Source of the DNA: Roseitranquillus sp963776845
GTDB taxonomy: Bacteria; Pseudomonadota; Alphaproteobacteria; Rhodobacterales; Rhodobacteraceae
Length of the DNA stretch: 64,000 nucleotides
Assembly (NCBI GenBank): GCA_963776845.1
Contig: CAVZOJ010000002.1
Location: 806,001 to 870,000 of the forward strand
Reading direction: 5' to 3'
Part shown: piece by piece, positions 27,461 to 36,183 of the stretch
Layout: the number at the start of each line of letters is the position of its first letter
Numbering within the stretch: the stretch's first letter is position 1
The notes under the pieces: generated by a model
What the model was told of the DNA's origin: nothing
Seen by the model: the letters and a program-made list of their open reading frames with translations, nothing else
The model's database searches: none
Position numbers and translations under genes: made by a program

Positions 27461-28617
27461 TGGCTAACGTCCGTGCACTCCGCCAACCATGGTCGCTCCG
27501 CGTGGGCTCGGCGGCATTCCTGATCTTCTGGTGCATCCTCGCGGCGTTCCCGATCTTCTGGATCGCCGTGATGAGCTTCAAGTCGCCGGTGGATGCGTTC
27601 GACGCAAATCCGCTCGCCGTCATCTTCGGCCCGCGGACCCGCGCCGACGGGGCGGGGCTGTCTCTCATCGACATCGTGCTGGGTCTCGCGGTTCTCTACC
27701 TGTCGGTCCGCTTCGCCTTCAGCCGGCTGCCGCAGATGGTGGCGGCCTTCACCCGGCCGGGGCTGGTGATCGTCGGCTGGATGATCGGCGCGCTTGGTTA
27801 CGCCGTGGTCTTCATCATCGCCTTCTTCGTGATCCTGCCCTGGATCCTGTCCGGCCTGAACGCGGCCGCCGGACCGCTAGGGACACCCGTCGTCGGCCTC
27901 ACGACCGAGCACTATCAGGCGGTCTGGGTCGAGAACCAATTCTACCGCAACTTCTTCAACTCGCTGATCGTGACGGCCGGCGTCGTCAGCATCTCGCTGT
28001 TCGTGGGCACGCTTGCGGGCTATGCGCTGGCGCGCACGGGGTCCAATCTCGCATTCTGGCTACTCATCGGAGCACTGATCTTTCGGGCCCTGCCGCATTC
28101 GGTTCTGGTGGCGGGCTACCTGCCGGTCTTCATCTCGTCCTCGGAATGGCTGGCGCCGATCTTCGGCGAGGCGGCGCCCACACTCTATGGCAAGCCATAC
28201 GCGGTGATCGCCGTACTGGTGGCGATCAATCAGCCGTTCACGATCTGGATGCTGCGCTCGTTCTTCCAGAACATCCCGGCCGAACTCGACGAGGCCGCAC
28301 AAGTCGACGGCTGCTCGCATTTCGAGGCGTTCCGGAGGGTCATCATGCCGGTGATGTGGCCTGGCGTTATCACGACGGGCCTCTTCAGTTTCCTCTTGGC
28401 CTACAACGACTTTCTCGTCACCTCGCTGCTGCTCGACGCGCAGAACCAGACCATGGTCCCCGCGATCGCAAGCTACTTCAATCGCGAGACCACGACGACG
28501 GACCAAGTGGAGGCGATTGCGGCCGCCGTCTCGATCACGGCGCCTCTGTTCCTGCTGGTCATGGTCTTCCAGCGCCAGATCGTGAGTGGCCTTACCGCCG
28601 GAGCGGTGAAGGGATGA
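27460..28617 (+). CDS. ABC transporter permease (MalG/UgpE type), enlarged
   Basis: At 385 residues this permease is about 100 longer than the usual MalG/UgpE type. After the first helix an insert adds two to three hydrophobic segments (IDIVLGLAVLYLSVRFAF and VIVGWMIGALGYAVVFIIAF) before the normal core. The core contains NFFNSLIVTAGVVSISLFVG and the EAA loop DEAAQVDGCSHFEAFRRVIM. It partners the protein at 26438-27460. The unusual insert is described in the findings. Confidence 0.85.
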   Translation: MANVRALRQPWSLRVGSAAFLIFWCILAAFPIFWIAVMSFKSPVDAFDANPLAVIFGPRTRADGAGLSLIDIVLGLAVLYLSVRFAFSRLPQMVAAFTRPGLVIVGWMIGALGYAVVFIIAFFVILPWILSGLNAAAGPLGTPVVGLTTEHYQAVWVENQFYRNFFNSLIVTAGVVSISLFVGTLAGYALARTGSNLAFWLLIGALIFRALPHSVLVAGYLPVFISSSEWLAPIFGEAAPTLYGKPYAVIAVLVAINQPFTIWMLRSFFQNIPAELDEAAQVDGCSHFEAFRRVIMPVMWPGVITTGLFSFLLAYNDFLVTSLLLDAQNQTMVPAIASYFNRETTTTDQVEAIAAAVSITAPLFLLVMVFQRQIVSGLTAGAVKG

Positions 28618-28765
28618 GGATCGCGGCCCCTGGCCGAGCCCCTTCGGGGCCGCGCCTGCGGGGCCGGTCGGCGCGATGCGCCTCCGTCGCGGTCCTCCGC
28701 TGGCAGGGCCTTGTCGATGGTGACCAAAGACGCACCAGGCTGAAAACCGGAACAAGAGAGACGCG

Positions 28766-30094
28766 ATGAAGATCGATTACCTCAAGCGCGGCAAGTCGAA
28801 CGCGGAGCGGTTGGACGACGATGCCCAAACTCGTCGCGTCGTCGAGGAAACGCTTGCGGAAATAGAGCGTCGGGGCGACGCAGCGGTGCGCGAACTCGCC
28901 CTGAGGTTCGACGGGGATGATCGCGCCACTCACCGCCTCTCCGAGGCAGAGATCGAATCGCTGATCGCCGAAGTGCCGGATGCCGACCTCGATGACATCC
29001 GTTTCGCACAGGAACAGGTCCGCACCTTTGCCGAGGCCCAGAGGGCGTCGTTGACGGACATCGAGATCGAGACGCGCCCTGGGGTCATCCTCGGCCATCG
29101 CAATATCCCGGTGCAATCCGTCGGCTGCTACGTGCCTGCGGGTAAGTTCCCGATGGTGGCCTCCGCTCACATGTCCGTCTTGACGGCGTCCGTGGCCGGT
29201 GTTCCGCGGATCGCCGCGTCGACGCCGCCGTTCAGGGGCAGACCGAACCCCGCTGTCGTCGCCGCGATGCACATGGGCGGCGCCCACGAGATCTACGCGC
29301 TGGGCGGGATCCAGGCGATCGGGGCGATGGCGCTGGGGACGGAGACGATTGCCGCCGTCGACATGCTCGTCGGCCCGGGCAACGCCTTCGTGGCGGAGGC
29401 CAAGCGCCAGCTCTACGGGCGTGTCGGCATCGACCTGTTCGCGGGGCCGACCGAGACGATGGTGATCGCGGACGAAACCGTCGACGCCGAGATGTGCGCA
29501 ACCGACCTGCTTGGCCAGGCCGAGCATGGCTACAATTCGCCGGCGGTCCTCGTGACGAACTCGCGGAGACTCGCGCAGGAGACGCTGGCGGAGATTGATC
29601 GCATCCTCGCCATTCTGCCGACCGCAGACACCGCCGCCGTTTCCTGGCGCGACTACGGCGAGGTGATCGTATGCAGCGGCTACGACGAGATGCTGGAGGT
29701 CGCGAACGACATCGCATCCGAGCATGTGCAGGTCATGACGGACCGGGACGACTGGTTTCTTGACAACATGCACTCCTACGGGGCGCTCTTCCTCGGGCCG
29801 CGCACCAACGTCGCGAACGGCGACAAGGTCATCGGCACCAACCACACCCTGCCGACGAAGAAGGCCGGCCGCTATACCGGCGGGCTCTGGGTAGGCAAGT
29901 TCCTCAAGACCCACAGCTACCAGAAGGTCACGACCGATGAGGCCGCGGCCGAGATCGGCGCCTACGGCTCGCGCCTATGTCTGCTCGAGGGTTTCGTCGG
30001 CCATGCCGAGCAGTGCAACCTAAGGGTGCGACGCTATGGGGGGCTGAACGTCCCCTACGGCGGGGCTGCGCCGAAGGCACTGGCGGCAGAGTGA
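28766..30094 (+). CDS. HisD-family zinc/NAD alcohol dehydrogenase (probably catabolic)
   Basis: A 442-residue member of the histidinol dehydrogenase family. It shows the NAD-site and active-site blocks VGCYVPAGKFPMVASAHMSV, DMLVGPGNAFVAEAKRQLYG, LLGQAEHGYNSPAVLVT (zinc ligands Gln and His), IGTNHTLPT (catalytic His) and GFVGHAEQ (zinc His). HisD normally oxidises L-histidinol twice to histidine. Relatives such as HpsN oxidise sulfopropanediol, so family membership alone does not show histidine synthesis. No other his gene is nearby, and the ABC importer and SDR around it point to catabolism of an imported alcohol or polyol. The start at 28766 is an ATG 148 bases after the permease stop. Confidence 0.8.
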   Translation: MKIDYLKRGKSNAERLDDDAQTRRVVEETLAEIERRGDAAVRELALRFDGDDRATHRLSEAEIESLIAEVPDADLDDIRFAQEQVRTFAEAQRASLTDIEIETRPGVILGHRNIPVQSVGCYVPAGKFPMVASAHMSVLTASVAGVPRIAASTPPFRGRPNPAVVAAMHMGGAHEIYALGGIQAIGAMALGTETIAAVDMLVGPGNAFVAEAKRQLYGRVGIDLFAGPTETMVIADETVDAEMCATDLLGQAEHGYNSPAVLVTNSRRLAQETLAEIDRILAILPTADTAAVSWRDYGEVIVCSGYDEMLEVANDIASEHVQVMTDRDDWFLDNMHSYGALFLGPRTNVANGDKVIGTNHTLPTKKAGRYTGGLWVGKFLKTHSYQKVTTDEAAAEIGAYGSRLCLLEGFVGHAEQCNLRVRRYGGLNVPYGGAAPKALAAE

Positions 30095-31140
30095 CCGTGG
30101 ACACGCCAACGCGCAACAAGGCGCTCGTCGCTCCCCTCCGCGCGGCGATGTACGACTTTTCCGAGGGTGGTGTTCGCACCGCGATCAAGTCCGCAATCGC
30201 GCCAGAGGCCGAGATCCATCTCGCGCACCCTTTCGGCGACTTTTCCGGAAAAGAGTTTTACGATCGGGCTTATGCCGAGCTGTTCGCCGCCATGCCCGAC
30301 CTCGAGCGGCGGGATGCGATCGTCATCGCTGGCCCGGACGAACAAGGTGCTGATTGGGTCGGCTGCGGCGGTTACTACACGGGCGTCTTCGTCCACCCGT
30401 GGCTCGACATACCACCGACCGGCCACCAGGTCGCAATGCGCTTTCACGAATTCTTCCGGGTCGAGGAGGATCGCATCGTCGAGGTCCAAGCGTTGTGGGA
30501 CATTCCGGAGGTGATGATACAGGCAGGTGCATGGCCGATGGCGCCCTCTCTGGGTCGGGAATGGCATGTGCCCGGCCCCGCGACCCAGGACGGACAGGTG
30601 CCCGGTCCCTACGATCCCGTCAGGAGCGAGCAGACCCGCCGGCACGTCCTCGAGATGCTGAGAGCGCTCAGTCGCCACCCCAGCGAGGGTGGCCCCGAAG
30701 TCATGGAGATGGAGCTTTACTGGCATTCGAGGATGAACTGGTACGGCCCGTCCGGCATCGGCACCGGCCGAGGGATCCGCGGCTTCCGGAACTGGCACCA
30801 GATCTCGTTCCTCAACGCCATGCCGGACCGGGGCAGGCACCTGGAGGGGACGACGCACCATTTTTTTGGGGATGGCGATTACGCCGCCGTCACTGGCTGG
30901 CCGAACATGATCCAGACCGTGACCGGCGGCGGCTGGATGGGAATCGCGCCCAGCGGCAAGCGAGTTACCATGCGGTCGCTCGATTTCTGGCGACTTGAAG
31001 GCGGCCTGATCCGGGAGAACTGGGTGACGGTCGACCTGCTCGACGTCTATCGTCAGTTGGACGTCGATGTCTTCGCGCGGCTTCGCGAGATCAACAAGGC
31101 ACGCTGTGGCTTCGACCCGGCGACGGGGAGGGCGGCATGA
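30091..31140 (+). CDS. Two-domain NTF2/SnoaL-like protein
   Basis: About 349 residues in two NTF2-like halves. The first has LAHPFGDFSGKEFYDRAYAE and AMRFHEFFRVEEDRIVEVQA. The second has MNWYGPSGIGTGRGIRGF and MRSLDFWRLEGGLIRENWVT. The GTG at 30091 overlaps the HisD-family stop (GTGA) and is preferred to a second GTG at 30097 and an ATG at 30148. It also overlaps the SDR start by 4 bases (ATGA), so the three genes are translationally coupled. It shares layout and C-terminal motifs with the protein at 22981-23964. No catalytic role is established. Confidence 0.8.
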   Translation: MTVDTPTRNKALVAPLRAAMYDFSEGGVRTAIKSAIAPEAEIHLAHPFGDFSGKEFYDRAYAELFAAMPDLERRDAIVIAGPDEQGADWVGCGGYYTGVFVHPWLDIPPTGHQVAMRFHEFFRVEEDRIVEVQALWDIPEVMIQAGAWPMAPSLGREWHVPGPATQDGQVPGPYDPVRSEQTRRHVLEMLRALSRHPSEGGPEVMEMELYWHSRMNWYGPSGIGTGRGIRGFRNWHQISFLNAMPDRGRHLEGTTHHFFGDGDYAAVTGWPNMIQTVTGGGWMGIAPSGKRVTMRSLDFWRLEGGLIRENWVTVDLLDVYRQLDVDVFARLREINKARCGFDPATGRAA

Positions 31141-31901
31141 CCACGCTTCCTCGTACACCGTCGTTCCGGCTCGACGGCAGGCGAGCGCTGGTGACCGGCG
31201 CGTCCTCGGGTATCGGTCTGGGTGCCGCGGTCGCGTTGGCCGAGGCGGGCGCACACGTCGTCTGTGCCGCGCGTGGGGCCGAGCGCCTGGAGGCTGCGGT
31301 CTCGGCGATGGCCGGCGAGGGATGGTCGGCCGAGGCTCTCGCACTGGACGTGGCCGATCTGGGCGCGCTTTCCGCGGCGCTGGCGACCACGGCATACGAT
31401 GTCGTCGTCAACTCTGCCGGCATGGGCCGGCACGGGCCCGCGGTCGATACGCAACCCGCGGATTTCGACGCGGTCATGGGCGTGAACATCCGTGCGGCCT
31501 ACTTCCTCTCCGCTTATGCCGCGCGCGCCATGATCGCGGCAGGCCGCCCCGGCTCCATCATCCACGTCTCGAGCCAGATGGGCCATGTCGGTGGCGTCGA
31601 CCGCGCCGTGTACTGCGCTTCGAAGCACGGCGTCGAAGGCATGGTAAAGGCCATGGCGATCGAGTGGGGTCCGCACCGCATCCGCATCAACACCATCTGC
31701 CCGACCTTCATCCGCACCCCGCTGACCGAGGTGACCTTCGCCAACCCCGAGCGCGTCGCGTGGATCGCGGAGAAGATCAAGCTCGGCCGGCCCGGGGAGA
31801 TCGAGGACATCATGGGCGCGGTGCTCTACCTCGCGTCGGACGCCTCGGCGCTCGTGACCGGATCCGCCCTGAAGGTCGACGGCGGCTGGACGGCGGACTG
31901 A
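31137..31901 (+). CDS. Short-chain dehydrogenase/reductase
   Basis: A 254-residue classical SDR. The coenzyme motif is TGASSGIGLG, NSAG follows at about residue 92, and the catalytic residues are Ser of HVSSQMGHVGG and YCASK (Tyr, Lys). The Rossmann start follows a short N-terminal arm (FRLDGRRALVTG). It probably oxidises a hydroxyl of the imported compound, or of the product of the HisD-family enzyme, using NAD(P). Its start overlaps the upstream NTF2-like gene (ATGA) and its stop overlaps the LacI start (TGATG). Confidence 0.88.
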   Translation: MTTLPRTPSFRLDGRRALVTGASSGIGLGAAVALAEAGAHVVCAARGAERLEAAVSAMAGEGWSAEALALDVADLGALSAALATTAYDVVVNSAGMGRHGPAVDTQPADFDAVMGVNIRAAYFLSAYAARAMIAAGRPGSIIHVSSQMGHVGGVDRAVYCASKHGVEGMVKAMAIEWGPHRIRINTICPTFIRTPLTEVTFANPERVAWIAEKIKLGRPGEIEDIMGAVLYLASDASALVTGSALKVDGGWTAD

Positions 31902-32920
31902 TGGGCGAGAGGGTGACATCGCTTCAGGTCGCGGAGCGTGCGGGCGTCAGCCAGTCCGCCGTCAGCCGCACGTTCACGCCCGGTGCTTCGGTCTCGCCCA
32001 AGACGGCCGCGAAGATCCGCAAGGCAGCCGAGGAACTCGGCTACCGCCCCAACAACCTTGCGCGCTCGCTCATCACCGGGCGCAGCCGGATCGTCGGCCT
32101 CGTGGTCGCCTATCTCGAGAACTACTTCTATCCCGAGGCGCTCGAGAAGTTCTCCAACGCGCTGCAGGCTCGAGGCTACCACGTCCTGATCTTCATGGCA
32201 GCGCAGAACGCCGGAAACATCGACGAGGTCCTGCAGGAGATCCTCGACTACCAGGTCGACGGCATCATCATGGCGTCCGCCTCCCTGTCGTCCGACTTTG
32301 CCTTGCGCTGCCAGACGGCCGGCGTCCCCGTCGTCTTCTTCAACCGCCGCCAAGACATCGACGGAATCTCTTCTGTCACTTGCGACAATCACGCGGGTGG
32401 CCGGCAGATCGCCGATTTCCTCGTCGCGGGAGGGCACACGCGGTTCGGCTACATCGCCGGCTGGCATGGCGCGTCGACGCAGCGGGACCGAGAGGCGGGA
32501 TTTGTCGACGGCCTCGCACAGAAGGGCCACTCGCTTCACGCACGCGAGGTCGGCAATTTCGATGCCCAGACGGCGCGCGCGGCGGCACTTGCAATGTTCG
32601 AGACGGCGGAACCGCCCGACGCCGTCTTCGTGGCGAACGACCACATGGCGTTCCAGGCGATGGATGTCATTCGCTTTAATCTCGGCTTGCGCATACCCGA
32701 GGACGTGTCGGTCGTCGGCTTCGACGACGTGCCTCCTGCGGCGTGGAAAGGGTACGACCTGACCACGATCCGGCAGCGCGCCAACCTCATGGTCAAGGAA
32801 ACTGTCGCGACGCTCCTCGCCCAGATCGACGAGGCGAAAACGCCCCCGCGCCAGGTCCGCATCGACGCTCCTCTCATCGTGCGCCGCTCCGCGCGTATTC
32901 CGGAAGGATGGGTGTCGTGA
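31901..32920 (+). CDS. LacI-family transcriptional regulator
   Basis: A 339-residue repressor-type protein. The N-terminal helix-turn-helix is TSLQVAERAGVSQSAVSRTF with the hinge LARSLITGRSRIVGLVV. A periplasmic-binding-protein-like sensor domain follows, including PDAVFVANDHMAFQAMDVIR and VVGFDDVPPAAWKGYDLTTI. It is encoded inside the catabolic operon. The two TGCA-type sites at 23976-23989 and 24029-24044 have the shape LacI proteins bind, so it probably controls both the operon and the divergent gene. The inducer is likely the transported compound or an early product. Confidence 0.9.
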   Translation: MGERVTSLQVAERAGVSQSAVSRTFTPGASVSPKTAAKIRKAAEELGYRPNNLARSLITGRSRIVGLVVAYLENYFYPEALEKFSNALQARGYHVLIFMAAQNAGNIDEVLQEILDYQVDGIIMASASLSSDFALRCQTAGVPVVFFNRRQDIDGISSVTCDNHAGGRQIADFLVAGGHTRFGYIAGWHGASTQRDREAGFVDGLAQKGHSLHAREVGNFDAQTARAAALAMFETAEPPDAVFVANDHMAFQAMDVIRFNLGLRIPEDVSVVGFDDVPPAAWKGYDLTTIRQRANLMVKETVATLLAQIDEAKTPPRQVRIDAPLIVRRSARIPEGWVS

Positions 32921-33892
32921 AGGGCTTCGATCCAAAGTTCCGCGACTTTCCCGACTACATCATCGGGATCACCAGAGAGATCTGGGAGGATCGTGGCCTT
33001 CACACGCTGCACGACTACTATGCCCGTGACATCGTGGTGCGGTCGCCCGCCTCGGTCGTGATTGGCAACGAGGGCGTGATCGCTGCGACGATGGCAACGC
33101 TCGCTGAATTTCCCGACCGGACATTGCTGGGAGAGGACGTCATATGGAGCGGGACGCCCGAGGACGGAATGCTGTCTTCGCATCGTCTGCTTTCGACTGC
33201 GACACATGCCGGCGAGGGCGTCTATGGGCGCGCGACAGGCAAGCAGTTGCGCTACAGGATCCTGGCGGATTGTCACGCCAGGAACAACCGGATCGACGAT
33301 GAATGGCTGATCCGCGACCAGGGCGCGATCGTTCGCCAGCTGGGATGGGAGCCGCGGGACTTTGCCCGGGACCTGATCCAGCGTGAGGGCGGCGCGGAGG
33401 CTTGTGTCAGGCCTCTCTCTCCCGCGACAGACCGACCCGGTCCGTACACGGGCAACGGCAACGAGAACGAATGGGGCGAGAAGCACGCCTTCATCCTCGG
33501 CCGGATCATGGCCGCAGACCTCGCGGCCATCCCTCGAGAGTACGACCGGGCCGTACAGGCCGAGTATCCCGGCGGCGTGACCGCGCATTCCCACGGTGCA
33601 GTCGACAGATTCTGGATGGGGCTTCGCGCCAGCTTTCCGTCGGCTGAGTTCCGCATCGAGCACCGCGATCGGTCGCGCCGATCCGCTGATGCCGCCGCGC
33701 TCCGCGGTCCGCTGGAGCCTGACGGGAAAGCACGACGGCTGGGGCGTCTTCGGCGCGCCAACCGGCGCCGAGGTCTACGTTCTCGGCATCTCCCACGCCG
33801 AGTTCGGGCCACGGGGCCTTCGCCGCGAGTGGACCATCTACGACGAGACTTCGGTATGGAAGCAAATCCTCCTCGCCACCGGCGATGCCTGA
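32917..33892 (+). pseudogene. NTF2/SnoaL-like protein with one frame break
   Basis: The GTG at 32917 overlaps the LacI stop (GTGA) and has GGAAGG 8 bases upstream; it gives VKGFDPKFRDFPDYIIGITR. The first NTF2-like half is intact. In the second half an extra base near 33670 shifts the frame after EFRIEH, and the continuation IGRADPLMPPRSAVRWSLTG through YVLGISHAEFGPRGLRREWT to ILLATGDA (stop 33890-33892) is in the next frame. The length of 976 is one over a multiple of three. It is a third, diverged, member of the NTF2-like set in this operon. Sequencing error cannot be excluded. Confidence 0.7.
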
Positions 33893-33939
33893 CGGGCCGC
33901 CTTGGAGGCCAGCACATTGAAAGACACAGGAGAAACAGG

Positions 33940-34944
33940 ATGAGCACCCTCGAGGCACTGGCGCCGGCCAGAGGCAAGGGAACGACGGGGCCCGCGCCGC
34001 AGATCGTACGGTATGGCGAGCTTCAGCCCTGCAAGACGGCCTTTATCGATGCTCACACACCCGGATCGGACCAGAAAGAGAACTTCACCATCATCGGCGG
34101 CGGAGTCTCGGAGAGTCCGGACCAGCACGTTCACATCAAGGAGACGCCGGGCTTCAACATCGGCGCCGCGGGTCAGCCGCCGTTCTGCCGCAATTCGCTG
34201 CACTCGCACCGGACGGCCGAAGTCTTCTACGTTCTCAAGGGCCGTTGGCGTTTCTTCTGGGGCCGCTGGGGAACCGCGGGCGAGGTCGTGCTGGAGGAGG
34301 GGGACATCATCGACATCCCGACAGGCATATTTCGCGGATTCGAGAACGTTGGCACCGACTACGGGATGATCATGGCGATCCTGGGCGGAGACGACGCAGG
34401 CGGCGGCGTCATCTGGGCGCCGCAGGTCATCGAGGATGCGCGCGAGCATGGTCTTGTCCTCTCCGAGCAGGGTAAGCTTTACGACACGACCAAGGGCCAG
34501 AGGCTGCCCGAAGGCGTGGGCCCAATGCCGCTTCTGACCGACGAGCAGCTCGAAGCGTTCCCCGAACCTTCTGTGATGAAGGTCGTTGGCGGCTACGTGC
34601 GGCGCTACGCAGACATGATGGCCCTCGCTGGCGCTGGCCGGCCGGTGCAAGTGATCGGCGAGACCGGCATAATCCGCGACAAGCCCGGCTTCGAGGTGGA
34701 GTTCGTGAACCGCGCCTCTTCGACGACCGAGCCCCACGCGATCGACCGTCCCGAGGTGCTGATGGTCATGCGCGGGCATTGGCTCCTTTCGTGGGACGGG
34801 GGCCGCGAAGCTCTCGCTCCGGGCGACACTTGCCTCGTCCCGGCCGGAAAGAGCCATGCGATCGCACCCTCTATGGCAGGCGAGGCGAGCCTCTATCGCG
34901 TCGTCGGCACCGACGATCCGGCTGGGCCGACATGGACTGCTTGA
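33940..34944 (+). CDS. Bicupin protein
   Basis: A 334-residue protein with two cupin domains. The first has LHSHRTAEVFYVLKG (H88, H90, E94 as likely metal ligands) and GDIIDIPTGIFRGFEN, where the usual fourth ligand His is Arg132. The second, near residues 240-320, has RPEVLMVMRGHWLLSWDGG and GDTCLVPAGKSHAI and lacks the full HxH set. Such proteins include gentisate-type dioxygenases, isomerases and non-enzymatic sensors; I cannot choose among these. An AGGAGAAACAGG ribosome site precedes the ATG. It lies between the NTF2-like and MetE-like genes on the same strand and probably serves the same pathway. Confidence 0.75.
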   Translation: MSTLEALAPARGKGTTGPAPQIVRYGELQPCKTAFIDAHTPGSDQKENFTIIGGGVSESPDQHVHIKETPGFNIGAAGQPPFCRNSLHSHRTAEVFYVLKGRWRFFWGRWGTAGEVVLEEGDIIDIPTGIFRGFENVGTDYGMIMAILGGDDAGGGVIWAPQVIEDAREHGLVLSEQGKLYDTTKGQRLPEGVGPMPLLTDEQLEAFPEPSVMKVVGGYVRRYADMMALAGAGRPVQVIGETGIIRDKPGFEVEFVNRASSTTEPHAIDRPEVLMVMRGHWLLSWDGGREALAPGDTCLVPAGKSHAIAPSMAGEASLYRVVGTDDPAGPTWTA

Positions 34945-35026
34945 AGTGTGTCGGGTCGGGACGCCTGCAGACCGCCACGGCAGTTTGCGCGATGTCTCTC
35001 CGGGTGAGAGGAGGATTCGACGGGCC

Positions 35027-36157
35027 ATGAGCCGCATCCGCACCACTCATGTCGGATCTTTGCCCCGATCGCAGGAGGTCGTGGACCTGCTGTTCGCTCG
35101 AGAGCGTGGCGAGCCCTTCAATGCGGACGCATTCGATGCCGCGATGGCGCGCGCGGTGTCGGAGACCGTCGGCAGACAGGTCGAAGCAGGGGTCGACATC
35201 GTTTCGGATGGAGAGACGTCCAAGATCAGCTACGCCACCTACGTCAAGGATCGCTACACCGGCTTCGCCGGCGACAGTCCCCGCAACGCACCTGCCGACC
35301 TGAAGCGGTTTCCGAGCTTTCTCAAGCGTCTCGCGGAGTGGGGCGGCACGCCGACCTACGCTCGCCCGATGTGCGTGGAAGAGGTCCGATCGAAGGGGCA
35401 GGGCGAACTGCAAAAGGATATCGCGAACCTCAAGGCGGCGATGGTGGAGCACGGTGCGGCCGAGGGCTTCATGAATGCCGCCTCTCCGGGCGTGATATCA
35501 CTGTTTCTGCAGAACGACTTCTATCAAACCCGCGACGCCTACCTCGCAGCGCTCGCCGACGCCATGGCCGAGGAGTACCGCACGATCGTCGCCTCGGGCC
35601 TCTACCTCCAGCTCGACTGTCCCGACCTCGCGCTCGCCCGTCACATGCTGTTCTCCGACCTCTCGGACGAAGAGTTCGTCCGCATCGCCGAAACCCACGT
35701 CGAGGCGCTGCGTCACGCGTTGGCGGGAATCGATCCGGCTCGCGTCAGGGTGCACATCTGCTGGGGAAACTACGAGGGTCCGCATGTCTGCGACATCGAC
35801 ATGGCGAAGGTGTTCAAGGTCCTCATGTCGGTGCCAGCGCGTTTCGTTCTCTTCGAGACGTCGAACCCGCGTCACGCTCACGAGTGGGCGGTCTTCCGTG
35901 ACCGACATCGCGAGATTCCCGACGACAAGGTCCTTGTCCCCGGCTGCGTCGACACCACGACGAACTTCGTCGAACACCCGCAGGTGATCGCCCAGCGGCT
36001 GGACAGGTTCACCGCGATCGTCGGCGCCGAGCGGGTCCTGGCGGGGTCGGACTGCGGCTTCGGAACCTTTGCTGGCTTCGGTGCCGTCGATCCCGAGATC
36101 GCGTACGCCAAGCTCGCCGCCCTTGGCGAAGGTGCCGCGCTCGCGTCGGAGCGCTAG
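35027..36157 (+). CDS. MetE-like cobalamin-independent methyltransferase (C-terminal domain type)
   Basis: A 376-residue protein matching only the catalytic half of methionine synthase MetE. All four zinc ligands of the family are visible: His243 and Cys245 (RVHICWGNYEG), Glu277 (VLFETSNPRH) and Cys343 (AGSDCGFGT). The N-terminal folate-binding half of full-length MetE (about 750 residues) is absent, as in the archaeal-type and catabolic relatives that move methyl groups to thiols. GAGGAGG about 12 bases upstream supports this ATG. As the last gene of the LacI-linked set, it may demethylate a substrate or recycle a methyl group. It converges on the E2 gene with only 26 bases between. Confidence 0.8.
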   Translation: MSRIRTTHVGSLPRSQEVVDLLFARERGEPFNADAFDAAMARAVSETVGRQVEAGVDIVSDGETSKISYATYVKDRYTGFAGDSPRNAPADLKRFPSFLKRLAEWGGTPTYARPMCVEEVRSKGQGELQKDIANLKAAMVEHGAAEGFMNAASPGVISLFLQNDFYQTRDAYLAALADAMAEEYRTIVASGLYLQLDCPDLALARHMLFSDLSDEEFVRIAETHVEALRHALAGIDPARVRVHICWGNYEGPHVCDIDMAKVFKVLMSVPARFVLFETSNPRHAHEWAVFRDRHREIPDDKVLVPGCVDTTTNFVEHPQVIAQRLDRFTAIVGAERVLAGSDCGFGTFAGFGAVDPEIAYAKLAALGEGAALASER

Positions 36158-36183
36158 CACCCCGTGCCGCGGCTCCACCTGTT

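Noticed and set aside
28766..30094. Calling the HisD-family gene hisD for histidine biosynthesis
   Set aside because: No other histidine genes are nearby and the gene lies inside a LacI-linked import operon. Family relatives with other substrates are known, so a gene symbol is not justified.
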